Part shown: in pieces, positions 9,267 through 17,980 of the stretch
Layout: every line of letters starts with the position of its first letter
How positions within the stretch are numbered: the first letter of the stretch is position 1
From: DASSUW01 sp963835525
GTDB lineage: Bacteria; Actinomycetota; Thermoleophilia; Solirubrobacterales; Solirubrobacteraceae
DNA length: 64,000 bases
NCBI GenBank assembly: GCA_963835525.1
Contig: CAWIFM010000008.1
Coordinates: 1,488,001 to 1,552,000, forward strand
Direction of reading: 5' to 3'
Translations under genes and position numbers: made by a program
The notes under the pieces: generated by a model
Databases searched by the model: none
Seen by the model: only the letters and a program-made list of their open reading frames with translations
What the model was told of the DNA's origin: nothing

Positions 9267-10924
9267 GCTCGATCACCTTCTGGACGCGGATCGAGCCCTA
9301 CACCCGGCTCAACGACATCGAGGACGGCCTGCAGGCCCGGCTGCACGATCCGCTGTGGATGCTGGCGCGGCAGTGGCAGACGGGCGAGTTCCACGGCGAG
9401 GACGCGGGCACGCCGGTGCAGGCGCGCGTGCGCCTCGAGCGGACGCTGCCGACCCGCTACCAGGCGCGTGGCGGCGCGGCCGAGCCGTACCGCCCGGAGC
9501 TCCCGCTCGAGGCGCTCGTCGAGCGCGAAGCCGTGCGCGGTGACGTGCGCGTCGCCGCCGAAGCCGGGCTGACGTTCCTGAAGATGCTCACCCGCGCGGG
9601 CGTCGCCGCCGCGACGAAGACCGCGTTCGTGACCGCGTTCGCGCTCGCGCCCGCGGACGCCGGCGACGACGCCGCCGGGACCCGCTACCTCTCGATCATG
9701 GCCCGGCGTGCGCCAGACGGGTTCCGCGTCTACGACGCGATCGTGGCCGCCGCCGGCGCGCTCCCGGCCGGGCCGGCCGTGCCCGACGCCGATGCGCCGA
9801 AGGTCCTTGTGGCCTGTGGCAGCTTCCGCGCGTGGTACGAGGCGCGGTACTCCACGCCGTCGGCGCCAGCCTGGGACGCGGAGCACCTGGAGTACTCGTT
9901 CAGGCTCACCGCGCCGACGGACGGCGGCGAGGTGTCGCTGACCGCCGCCGAGTACCCCGGCGGCACGCTCGACTGGTACGCGTTCGACGCGCTCATGGCG
10001 ATGATCGGCTTCCCGGTCCCCGTGAAGCGCACCGAGACCGTCCTGCGGACCGTGCTGCCCGCGCCCGTGCGCTACCCGGGGATGGCGAGCGACCGCTGGT
10101 GGCAGTTCGAGGACGCGCGCGTGAACCTCAACCGGATCGAGGGCGACGCGGACGACCTGCTGCGGCTGGCGCTCGTCGACTTCTCGCTGCTGTACTCGAA
10201 CGACTGGTTCGTCGTGCCCGTCGACCTCGCGCCCGGCGGCATCTTCTTCCTCGACTCCGTGATCGTCACCGACGCGTTCGGCGAGCGCACGACGATCCCG
10301 CACTACAGCCGCTCGGAGCGCCCCGAGCCCGAGTGGCGGCTGTTTGTCGTCAGCCCGTTCTACGACATGTTCTTCCTCCCGCCGGTGCTGGCCGACAGCC
10401 TCAGCGGCGACCCCGTGGAGGAGGTCCTGCTCATGCGCGACGAGGTCGCGAACCTCGTCTGGGCCGTCGAGCGCCTCGCGCCGAGCCTCGCCGGCGGCGC
10501 CTTCGACCGCGACGCCGCCTATCGCTTGCGGGCCGGTCAGACCCCGGCCCTCGAGCCCGCGGCGGACGGCGAGGCGCTGCGCTACCGCCTCGCCACGACG
10601 GTGCCCGACAACTGGATCCCGTTCACCCCCGTGCGCATCGACCCGTCTCAACCGCCGGTGAAGCTGCGCCGCGCCAAGGCGCTGCTGGACGAGGGCAGCG
10701 GCCCCGGCTTCTCACGTCCGCGCGGCCGCATCCTCGAGCCCGACCGGACCGACTTCAGCCTGTACGAGGAGGAGGTGCCGCGCGCCGGCGCGCGCGTCAC
10801 CCGGTCCTACCAGTACGCCCGCTGGGTCGACGGCTCCACCGTGCTCTGGCTCGGCCGGCGCAAGGGCGCGGGGCGCGGCGAGGGCTCCTCCGGGCTACGC
10901 TTCGACAGCCTCGAGGACACCTAG
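9263..10924 (+). CDS. Conserved hypothetical protein, 553 aa, last gene of DUF6603 cassette
   Basis: I choose GTG 9263, which overlaps the upstream TGA (GTGA); the longer open frame upstream is the shadow of the 1420-aa gene. The N-terminus contains FWTRIEPYTRLNDIE and the striking block DPLWMLARQWQTGEFHGEDA, which I recall as the signature of an uncharacterised family found beside DUF6603 proteins. A second conserved-looking stretch near residues 275-330 includes RWWQFEDARVN and YSNDWFVVPVDL. No signal peptide, membrane helix or known active site is visible. It closes the four-gene coupled block; the next 480 bases hold no convincing gene. Confidence 0.85.
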   Translation: MSSITFWTRIEPYTRLNDIEDGLQARLHDPLWMLARQWQTGEFHGEDAGTPVQARVRLERTLPTRYQARGGAAEPYRPELPLEALVEREAVRGDVRVAAEAGLTFLKMLTRAGVAAATKTAFVTAFALAPADAGDDAAGTRYLSIMARRAPDGFRVYDAIVAAAGALPAGPAVPDADAPKVLVACGSFRAWYEARYSTPSAPAWDAEHLEYSFRLTAPTDGGEVSLTAAEYPGGTLDWYAFDALMAMIGFPVPVKRTETVLRTVLPAPVRYPGMASDRWWQFEDARVNLNRIEGDADDLLRLALVDFSLLYSNDWFVVPVDLAPGGIFFLDSVIVTDAFGERTTIPHYSRSERPEPEWRLFVVSPFYDMFFLPPVLADSLSGDPVEEVLLMRDEVANLVWAVERLAPSLAGGAFDRDAAYRLRAGQTPALEPAADGEALRYRLATTVPDNWIPFTPVRIDPSQPPVKLRRAKALLDEGSGPGFSRPRGRILEPDRTDFSLYEEEVPRAGARVTRSYQYARWVDGSTVLWLGRRKGAGRGEGSSGLRFDSLEDT

Positions 10925-11405
10925 CGCCGGCGCCGCTTGATCCGTCCGTGGGCCTCCCAACAGTCGGACACAGACCTTGCGGGAGTGCGGACACGCGAAC
11001 GTGTCAACCGCGGTCCAGCGCAGCGTGATCCAGAACGCGAAAAGCCCCGCTAGGCAGGGCCTTTCGATGCGCCGAAGAGGACTCGAACCTCCACCCGGTT
11101 ATCCCGGACCAGGCCCTCAACCTGGATGTTGCCGCACTCCCGCTCGTCACCGCGTGCGTGCGTGCTGCGGCGTCGGCGCCGATGACGACGTCGTCGGCGC
11201 CCAGCGGACCTCGACCTCGCAGCGGCGGTGACAGGGCGCGGTGGGATCGTCGTCACCGGTGGTGGCCGCGTCAGGTTTCCATCGACGCGGGGCGGTTCTT
11301 GAACGGGCTTCGTCCGTTCCCGCTCCCTCCGGCGCTCGGCACGCCCGGTAGCTGACCTACGGCGCGCTCTGGGCGGAGGCGACCGGGCGGCGTGCCAGAG
11401 CGCAC
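10925..11405. other. Intergenic stretch with tRNA-derived repeat; no gene
   Basis: About 480 bases between the DUF6603 cassette and the next membrane-protein gene. It holds the first tRNA-Leu 3'-half repeat (11039-11133). The remaining sequence has only short frames that are shadows of the antisense tRNA or of random GC-rich sequence. I see no integrase gene and no promoter with a convincing -35/-10 pair. Confidence 0.6.
11039..11133 (-). repeat. tRNA-Leu(GAG) 3'-half remnant with terminator, copy 1
   Basis: Read on the minus strand, 11068-11125 is the 3' half of a tRNA-Leu: anticodon stem CCAGG, loop TTGAGGG (anticodon GAG), stem CCTGG, long variable arm, T-arm GGTTCGAGTCC and acceptor strand TCGGCGCA. 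A GC-rich hairpin with flanking A/T tracts (11039-11066) follows, as a tRNA terminator would. No D-arm or 5' acceptor strand is present, so this is not a functional tRNA. Unlike the other copies, the tRNA part joins almost directly to an ATGTTGCC tail (11125-11133), lacking about 105 bp found in copies 2-4. Confidence 0.85.
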
Positions 11406-12416
11406 ATGCCGGAAACTGGCGGAAGGTCTAGGTGGCCGATTGTCTCGATGGGCCACGATCGTGACCTGCGTACATGCTGGTGGCACATCGCTGCGGTGAT
11501 GGTCGTGGTTGGCATCGTGGTCTCGGCCGCGCATACGGTGTCGATCGCGGCGGCGCAAGAGCCACGCCCTGAGAAGCTCTGGGACGCCTACCCGCTCGAT
11601 CCCGGCCAGGAGGGCGCGGAGCCGCCCGACCCGGCGCCCACCCCGACGTCTGCGCCGGCTCGCCGTTCCGCCTCGCCTGCCCGATCGGCGGCCAGTGAAG
11701 GCGATGGCGGCGCCGGCGTGATCCTGGCGCTCATAGGTGGCGCGGCGTTCGTCGTCGGGCTGGGCGCGGGCGAGGTGGTGCGCCGACGGCGGCGCCGTGC
11801 CACCACCACGCGGGCCGCCGAGCGCGAGGTCGCGCCCGCGGCGACCAGCGCGCAGGCGGCGCCGGCCACCGCACACCTCCTCCCGCCGGCTCCGCAACCG
11901 CCTGGGGCGCCGTCTGGCGGCGCGGCCACGGCCGAGACGGAGCGACCCGAGGCGGATGGGGAGCCGCTGCCCATGCCTCGCCCGCAAGGACGCGATCCCG
12001 CCCCCGCAGGCTGGATCGCTCCGGCGCCGCCCCGAGCCGATCCGCCGCCGTCCGCTTTGCGCTTCGCCCGCGCGCGGGCTTGGCCCGAGGAGGCCCGGCG
12101 CGCCTGGACATGCGAGATCGACTGGAAGCCCGGCTACATCAAGTCCGGATTTCGCGCCCTGGCGGCGCCGCCAGGTGAGCCGCGACGCAGGGCGTTCGGG
12201 CAGTCCAGGCCGGTCAGGTGGACGCTGATGGGCGACGCGGGGCCGGCGACGGAGGACATGGTCGAGGTGCTCCAGGAGTTGGTGACCGCACTCACCGAGG
12301 ACGGCTGGGTGCGGATCGGACCCGGGAGGCACTGGTACTCCCAGCGGTTCCTTTGGGCCGGAAACGGACAACCGCGGCCACTCGCGCCGCTGACTGGCAA
12401 GGAGGCCAATGCCTGA
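11406..12416 (+). CDS. Hypothetical single- or two-pass membrane protein, Pro/Ala-rich
   Basis: 336 codons from ATG 11406; an alternative ATG at 11451 (MGHDRDLR) would put a hydrophobic signal-like helix (HIAAVMVVVGIVVSAAHTV) nearer the N-terminus and may be the true start, as neither has a good ribosome site. A second hydrophobic helix (VILALIGGAAFVVGLGAGEVV, about residues 102-122) is followed by a polybasic run RRRRRR, consistent with a membrane anchor. A Pro/Ala-rich linker leads to a compact C-terminal part with WTCEIDWKPGYIKSGFRA and a GRHWYSQRF motif. The end overlaps the next gene by 8 bases. Function unknown; it is probably co-expressed with the ferritin-like genes. Confidence 0.7.
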   Translation: MPETGGRSRWPIVSMGHDRDLRTCWWHIAAVMVVVGIVVSAAHTVSIAAAQEPRPEKLWDAYPLDPGQEGAEPPDPAPTPTSAPARRSASPARSAASEGDGGAGVILALIGGAAFVVGLGAGEVVRRRRRRATTTRAAEREVAPAATSAQAAPATAHLLPPAPQPPGAPSGGAATAETERPEADGEPLPMPRPQGRDPAPAGWIAPAPPRADPPPSALRFARARAWPEEARRAWTCEIDWKPGYIKSGFRALAAPPGEPRRRAFGQSRPVRWTLMGDAGPATEDMVEVLQELVTALTEDGWVRIGPGRHWYSQRFLWAGNGQPRPLAPLTGKEANA

Positions 12417-12999
12417 ACGGACTACACGAAGCGAGCTGCTCCAGAGAGCACTCGTGACCGGCGGTGGCGTGGCGGTCGGGGGCGTCGTTATCGCGGCGCT
12501 GCCGGATCTCGCCGGGTCCAAGCCGTCTCCCGCCCAGGATGCCGAGATCCTGAACTTCGCGCTCCTGCTCGAGCATGTTCAGGCAGGGCTGTACGCCGAC
12601 GCGCTGAAGCGCAAGGCCCTGAGTGGCGAGCTGCGGCAGTTCGCGGAGGTCGTCGGAGCGCACGAGCGGGCGCACATCGCGTTCATCCGCAAGGCGCTCG
12701 GCGACAAGGCCCGCAAACCTCCCAAGCTCGACTTCGGCGACGACACCGCGACCGCCGAGGCGTTCACCGACGTCGCTCTCAAGCTCGAGGACCTCGGGGT
12801 CGCGGCCTACAACGCCCAGGCGCCGAACCTCACGAAGGGCGCTCTGGGAGCCGCCGCGCGCATCGTCTCCGTCGAGGCGCGCCACGCGTCCTGGATCCGC
12901 GCGATCGCCGGGGTGACCCCGGCGCCCGACGCGTCCGAGCCTCCGGTGTCCGCCAAGCGTGTCGCCGCGACACTGGATGGATCGGGGTACGTCAGATGA
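12409..12999 (+). CDS. Ferritin-like domain protein with Tat-like leader (first of pair)
   Basis: 196 residues. The N-terminus has hydrophobic leader character (LLQRALVTGGGVAVGGVVIAAL). The body is a four-helix ferritin-like fold with metal-ligand-like residues: E in LLEHVQAGLY, E/H in GAHERAHIAF, E in VALKLEDLGVAAY, and E/H in VEARHASWI. This pattern is typical of the exported ferritin-like family common in Solirubrobacterales. The start overlaps the upstream gene and the end overlaps the next ferritin-like gene (ATGA at 12996), so the pair is co-translated. Oxidation or storage of iron in the envelope is possible; activity is not shown by the sequence. Confidence 0.85.
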   Translation: MPERTTRSELLQRALVTGGGVAVGGVVIAALPDLAGSKPSPAQDAEILNFALLLEHVQAGLYADALKRKALSGELRQFAEVVGAHERAHIAFIRKALGDKARKPPKLDFGDDTATAEAFTDVALKLEDLGVAAYNAQAPNLTKGALGAAARIVSVEARHASWIRAIAGVTPAPDASEPPVSAKRVAATLDGSGYVR

Positions 13000-13670
13000 G
13001 CCGTGACCTGACTCTCGGCGAGCTCGACCACGACGGCGCGCTCGAGCAGGCGATCGCGGTGCTGCACGGCGAGACGCGCGCGACGTTCCTGCGTCGCGCC
13101 GTGGTCGGAGGGGCGGCGCTGCTCGGCGTGAGCGCCGCGCCCGCGGAGGCCGCGGCCGCCGGCCGCGACGAGGCGATCCTCAACTACGCCCTCACGCTCG
13201 AGTACGTCCAGGAGGCGTTCTACGGGGAGGCCGAGCGGCTCGGTGTCCTGACCGGCGGCATCGCCGAGCAGGCGCGCGTGGTGGGCGCGCACGAGCGGGC
13301 CCACGTCAAGGCGTTTCGCGAGGTTCTCGGCGCAGATGCGGTGAAGCGGCCGCGCTTCGACTTCCGCGGCGCGACGGAGAACGCCGACGCGTTCCGGCGT
13401 ACTGCTGTCGCCTTCGAGGACCTGGCCGTGGCGGCCTACAAGGGCCAGGCTCCGCTGATCCAGCAGCGGGCGTACCTGGTCCCGGCTCTGGCCATCCATA
13501 CGGTCGAGGCGCGTCACGCGGCGTGGATCCGGCGCCTCGCCGGCTTCACGCCGGCCCCGGACGCGTTCGACGAGCCTCGCTCGAAGCAGAGCACACTGGG
13601 GATCGTCGCGGCCACCAGATTCGAGGTCATGAAGACTCAGAGCCGGGGACGGCCCAGATTCATCGGCTGA
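12996..13670 (+). CDS. Ferritin-like domain protein with Tat-like leader (second of pair)
   Basis: 224 residues, starting in an ATGA overlap with its paralogue. The leader resembles a twin-arginine signal (TFLRRAVVGGAALLGVSAAPAEA, Arg-Arg near residue 33), longer than that of the first copy. The same ligand pattern appears: LEYVQEAFYGEAE, GAHERAHVKAF, VAFEDLAVAAY and VEARHAAWIRRL. The two proteins align end to end, including a shared FTPAPDA/VTPAPDA segment after the last helix, so they arose by tandem duplication or form a heteromer. The last 20 residues (VMKTQSRG onward) run into the L,D-transpeptidase gene and may not be the original C-terminus. Confidence 0.85.
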   Translation: MSRDLTLGELDHDGALEQAIAVLHGETRATFLRRAVVGGAALLGVSAAPAEAAAAGRDEAILNYALTLEYVQEAFYGEAERLGVLTGGIAEQARVVGAHERAHVKAFREVLGADAVKRPRFDFRGATENADAFRRTAVAFEDLAVAAYKGQAPLIQQRAYLVPALAIHTVEARHAAWIRRLAGFTPAPDAFDEPRSKQSTLGIVAATRFEVMKTQSRGRPRFIG

Positions 13671-14461
13671 CGGGCGGCCTGCGAGCCGCCACCGTCCTGG
13701 CACTCGTCGCGGCGGGCGCGCTCGTCCTGCTCGCCGTGCGCGAGGAGCCCGCCGCTCGCCCGCCCGCGCCGGCGCAGACCGCTCCCGCGGTTGCGCCCGC
13801 GCCCGACCCGGCGTTCACCGTCGGCGCGCCGGTGCCGCTCGGGAACGGCCGCAACGAGTCCCGCTGGTCGCCGGTACGGCGGGCGGTCAGCGCGCGTGTG
13901 CGCCCGGATCCGGGCGCGGCCGTCGTCGCCCGGCTCGGCACGCGGACGCCCGAGAGGACGACGAACATCGTTGCCGTGCTCGCCCGCGCGACGGCCGCGG
14001 ACGGCGGCGTGTGGGTCAAGGCCCGGCTTCCGGTGCTGCCGAACGGCACGACCGGCTGGGTGCCGCGGTCCGCGCTAGGCGGCTACGCCACCGTCACCAC
14101 GCGGCTGGTGGTCGACCGGCGGCGCCTGAGCGCCACGCTCCTGCGCGATGGCCGCCGAGTCCTCCGCGTCCCGATCGGCGTCGGGAAGCCGGCGACGCCC
14201 ACTCCGGCGGGCGAGTTCCACGTCCGCAACCGCCTCTTACGCTTCCGCAGCCCGTTCTACGGGCCGGTTGCATTCGGCACGAGCGCACGGTCGGCGACCG
14301 TGACCGACTGGCCGGGCGGCGGCTTCGTCGGCATTCACGGCACCGACCGGCCCGACCTGCTGCCTGGCCGGGTCAGCCACGGCTGCATACGGATGCGCAA
14401 CACCGACGTGCGACGGCTCGCGCGCCTCATGCCGATCGGAACGCCCGTGAGCATCAACTGA
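13667..14461 (+). CDS. L,D-transpeptidase (YkuD family), start uncertain
   Basis: The C-terminal half is a YkuD catalytic domain: GIHGTDRPDLL and the active-site block SHGCIRMRN, with the nucleophilic Cys about 40 residues from the end. It is preceded by a membrane anchor (TVLALVAAGALVLLAV) and an SH3-like segment (VSARVRPDPGAAVVARLG). Such enzymes make 3-3 peptidoglycan crosslinks or attach proteins to the wall. No ATG or GTG fits the anchor; a CTG at 13667 overlaps the upstream TGA (CTGA), whereas the longest frame begins at GTG 13523 inside the ferritin-like gene. One base missing near 13665 would instead fuse it to ATG 13629. The product is certain, the start is not. Confidence 0.8.
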   Translation: MTGGLRAATVLALVAAGALVLLAVREEPAARPPAPAQTAPAVAPAPDPAFTVGAPVPLGNGRNESRWSPVRRAVSARVRPDPGAAVVARLGTRTPERTTNIVAVLARATAADGGVWVKARLPVLPNGTTGWVPRSALGGYATVTTRLVVDRRRLSATLLRDGRRVLRVPIGVGKPATPTPAGEFHVRNRLLRFRSPFYGPVAFGTSARSATVTDWPGGGFVGIHGTDRPDLLPGRVSHGCIRMRNTDVRRLARLMPIGTPVSIN

Positions 14462-14490
14462 ACGCCGAGGCTCTGCGGCCGGCGGTCGAT

Positions 14491-14688
14491 GCGGCCCCGA
14501 CATGCGGGGCCTTCGCTCGATGCGCCGAAGAGGACTCGAACCTCCACCCGGTTATCCCGGACCAGGCCCTCAACCTGGTAACCGGGGTGTCATATCCGTC
14601 CGGATCGCGCCAGATCGTCCGGATCGTCCCGAAACGCGGACGACACGGACGCATCGGACGATTTGGATGTTGCCACGGATGTTGCCAG
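14491..14688 (-). repeat. tRNA-Leu(GAG) 3'-half remnant with terminator and 105-bp tail, copy 2
   Basis: The tRNA part is 14521-14578 and is identical to the other three copies as far as I can read. A perfect-looking GGCCCCG/CGGGGCC hairpin at 14491-14513 takes the terminator position on the minus strand. On the other side, about 105 bp (14579-14688) contain repeated CGTCCGGATCG and CGGACG units and end GATGTTGCCACGGATGTTGCC. No 5' half of the tRNA exists here. Confidence 0.85.
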
Positions 14689-14775
14689 CGAACCGGGCGT
14701 CGACACATCAGCGTCGCATCTGCCTATCAAGCCGCCGTCGGGCAGGTCCAGGTCTCTGCGCTCAAACGAGCGGGT

Positions 14776-17621
14776 CTAGCCTTTCGGCGGCGCGTTGATC
14801 GGGGTCGTGCGGTCGAGCCATCCTTGGCGTACAGCGACTCCGGCGAGTTCGGTGCGCGTGCGCACGCCGAGCTTGCGGTAGATGTGGGCCAGATGGAACT
14901 CGATCGTCTTGGGCGAGAGGAAGAGAGCCGCGGCGGCTTCGCGGTTGCTGGCGCCCCCGGCCACGATGACGGCGACCTGCATCTCGTGCGCCGTGAGTTG
15001 ATCGCGGTCGATGTCGTCGCTACGACGCCTCGGGGTTTCGCCGGTGGCCCGTAGCTCGAGCTGCGCTCGCGTCGCCCATGGCGTGGCGCCGAGCTCGTCG
15101 AAGCTGTCGCTGGCCAGGCGCAGCGCGTGGCGAGCATCAGTGCGTCGGCCCGCTCGCCGTAGCCGCTCGCCGTGGCAGAGATGGGTTCGCGCGATCTCGA
15201 ACGGAGCGGTCGCCGCTTCGAGGTGCTCGACGGCGCCCTCGAACCACGAGTGCTGCTCGGGGTCGTCGGCGAGCAGCCCGCGGCACCGCGCGGCGGTTCC
15301 GAGCGCCCAGTGCCCGCCGGTGTGCTCAGCCTGGTCCTCGAACGCGGCCAACGCGACACGCGCGGCGTCGGGTTTGCCCGCGCGGATGTGAGCCTCGATC
15401 AGGTCGGCCTGCCAATGGACGACGTTCGGTTCCGCCAGGCCGTGTTGCTCGGCGAGATCGCGGGCGGACGCAAGGTGCTCCATCGCGGCGTCCATGCGTC
15501 CCAGGCCGAGCTCGAGCAGGCCGAGGGCAGAGTGGACATAGAGCCGTCCAAACTCGTTGTGCTGCGGATCGATGAGACTGAGCGCGCGTGCCGCGTGGTC
15601 GCGACTGAGTTGCTCCTGCCCGGCGGCGGCGGCGAGGCGCGCGAGGCACTCGGGTGCGTAGGCCGCAAACACCGAGTCAGCCATCTCCTCACCGAGGTCT
15701 GCGGCTTCGTGGAACTGCGCCGAAGCGATTGGCCAGCGGCCGACTCGCATGTCGAGTTCGGCGCGGCAGCACAGCGGCACGAGCAGCGAGGACGGGGCGC
15801 TGGCCTTGCGCGCGGACTCCGTGAGCTTCGTGAGCAGCTCGGAGGCGATGTCGTAGCGGTCGAGCCAGAAGTAGCACTGCGCGGCGACGCTGACGAGCTC
15901 GCCGGCCTCGCTGAGCGGATCGGCGAGCCGCAGCAGCGGGAGGAAGGAGTCAAGCAGTGCGCTGGCCTGTGCTCGCTCACCGTCAAAGACGAGCGCCGCC
16001 GCGAGCATTACGCCGGCGAATGCTTGGACGCCTGGGCTTGCACGCGCGGCGAGGTCGAACGCATCGCGTGCGTTGGCCGCGGCGCTGCGGAAGTCGGCGC
16101 TCAGGAAGCAACCCACGCAGGCCTCGGCGAGCATCGTGGCTGCGCGTTCGAGGTCGACATCGCGAATGAGCTGCGCTTCGTCGACGAGGAGCGCGTTCGC
16201 GACGTCCATGTGACCTTGGTGTACGAGGATGCGCCCGCGGACGTGCTGGATGTCGGCCCGCTGCACGGGGTCGGGCGACCCGATCAGGGCCTCTTCGAGC
16301 AGATCGCAGGGCGCCGGTCGGCCGGCCCGCCACGTGGGCGTCCCGGCCCGCCTCGGTCAGTCGCCGCGTCTTCGCGCCCGCCGGGCGCGGACAGACGCGC
16401 GGCGCGCTCCAATGCCACCGCCGCGGCCGCGGGCGCCCCCCGGCGCCTGGCATCGAGCCCAACCTCCTCCAGCATCGCGGCGATCGCCTCGTCTTCGCCG
16501 ACCGTCGCCTGTGCTCGGTGCCAGGCTTGCTGGTCGCCGGTGGTGACCCGGGCGAGCGCGTCGTGCGACGTGCGTCGCGTCGGGCCATCCGCGTCGTGGT
16601 AGATCGCCGAACGCAGCAGAGGGTGGCGGAACTTGAACCGCTCGCCGCTGATCGAGAGCACCCCGGCCTGTTCTGCGGTGTCGAGGATCTCTCGATCGAT
16701 GCCGAGCGCGCCCAGCGCATCGACAACCTGCTGTACACGCTCCCCCCCGCTCGCGGCGGCCACCAGCAGCCCGCGGCGCACCTGCACGGACAGGCCCGAG
16801 AGCCGGTGAAGTAGCGCGCGCGCCAGGGTCGGGCCCACGGGCAGCGGCTCGTCGATCGGCTGGTGGCCGGCGAGCTGCGCCTCGCTGAGAAGCAGCGGCA
16901 ACTCCAACAGCGCGAGCGGATTGCCTTCCGTGCGGTCGGCCAGCAGGACCGCGACGGATTCCGGTAGCGCCCCGTGGGCTGCGGCGAGCACGGCGCGTGC
17001 GTCCCCCGAGTCGAGCCCGCGAAGCGTCAGGCGGGGTAGGCCGAGCCGCTCACCGTCGAAGAGCGCCCCAGGCCGGGTTGCGACGAGCATGGCGACGCCC
17101 TCGTTGCGTAGACGCCTTGCGGCGAACAGCAGCGCGTCGGACGAGGACGCGTCAACCCACTGCGCGTCATCGACCACGACCAACACGGAGCCAGACCCGC
17201 CGGCGACGGCCAGCAGGCTGAGGACCGCGGCGCCGATCGCGAAGCGATCGCCCTGTGCGTCGCGGCGAGCGAGCACGACCTCAAGCGCACGTGCCTGCGG
17301 TTCGGGGAGCAGACCGAAGCGCTCGCTTTCACCAGCGCACAGCTCCGAAAGGCCTGCGAACGGAAGATCGGCGTCCGACTCCACTCCGTGCACCGACAGC
17401 ACGCGCATACCGGCGGACTGCGCTACCGCCCATGCACAGAGTGCGCTCTTGCCGATGCCCGGCTCGCCCGACACCACGAGCGCCCCGCTGCGCTCTTGGC
17501 GTGCGCTGGCCAGCAGCTCGTCGATCCGGGCGCACTCGACGCCACGACCCACGAGGGCCGGACCGTCGGTCCGTGCGTTCGGTGAATCAAAGGTTCTCAC
17601 CGATCTACACCACGCTAACAC
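14776..17621 (-). CDS. LuxR-family ATPase regulator (LAL type), interrupted by two single-base shifts
   Basis: Removing one base near 16375 and one near 16315 gives a continuous 947-residue protein. The N-terminus has an ATPase domain with P-loop GEPGIGKSAL (about residue 50) and Walker B VLVVVDDAQWVD (about 150). A long helical TPR-like middle follows, then a C-terminal LuxR helix-turn-helix (LTAHEMQVAVIV, SNREAAAALFLSPKTIEFHL, about 870-930). This is the large ATP-binding LuxR regulator architecture (MalT-like), which controls transcription in response to a ligand sensed by the central region. It is transcribed away from the 58-codon ORF and the beta-propeller gene. The C-terminal piece alone would start at GTG 16266. 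Confidence 0.8.
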
Positions 17622-17751
17622 TAGAGCGCCTGATGCGGTTCCTCCAACTAGGGATCTCCCCGGCGCGAACAGGGATGAGCAGCGCGAGGATGGGGGTCCG
17701 GCCTGATCGGACCCTCCGGAGAAGGCCCCGTCCGACGCTCAAGGAGAGCAC

Positions 17752-17928
17752 ATGGACTCGCGAATGCAACTGCTCTTGGTCTGCGCTCGCCTGCACGACG
17801 ACATCGCCGCAGCCGCGGCCGCCCGCCAAGCCCGCGCGGTGCAGTGCGAGTCCGCGGAGCCTCGCCGCCGTCGATTCACGCGCGGCGCACGGGCCACGAC
17901 CGTCAGGCCGGTCGTTCGGGCCCACTGA
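17752..17928 (+). CDS. Small hypothetical protein, 58 aa
   Basis: ATG 17752 is preceded by AAGGAG at 17741-17746, a near-ideal ribosome site, and the frame closes with TGA at 17926. The product begins MDSRMQLLLVCARLHDDI, then an Ala-rich helix (IAAAAAARQARAV), then an Arg-rich tail. It sits between the divergent LuxR-type regulator and the exported beta-propeller gene. No family is recognised. The ribosome site is the main evidence that it is translated; the tail composition could also be that of a random GC-rich frame. Confidence 0.45.
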   Translation: MDSRMQLLLVCARLHDDIAAAAAARQARAVQCESAEPRRRRFTRGARATTVRPVVRAH

Positions 17929-17980
17929 TCGCCGACGAACGCTTCACATCTCTCGCTCCCGAAAGGTCGGGTGACCCATC

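Noticed and set aside
14502..14798. Short frames over the tRNA repeats (e.g. GLEPPPGYPGPGPQPG or EEDSNLHPVIPDQALNL)
   Set aside because: They are antisense translations of the tRNA 3' half and recur identically at all four copies.
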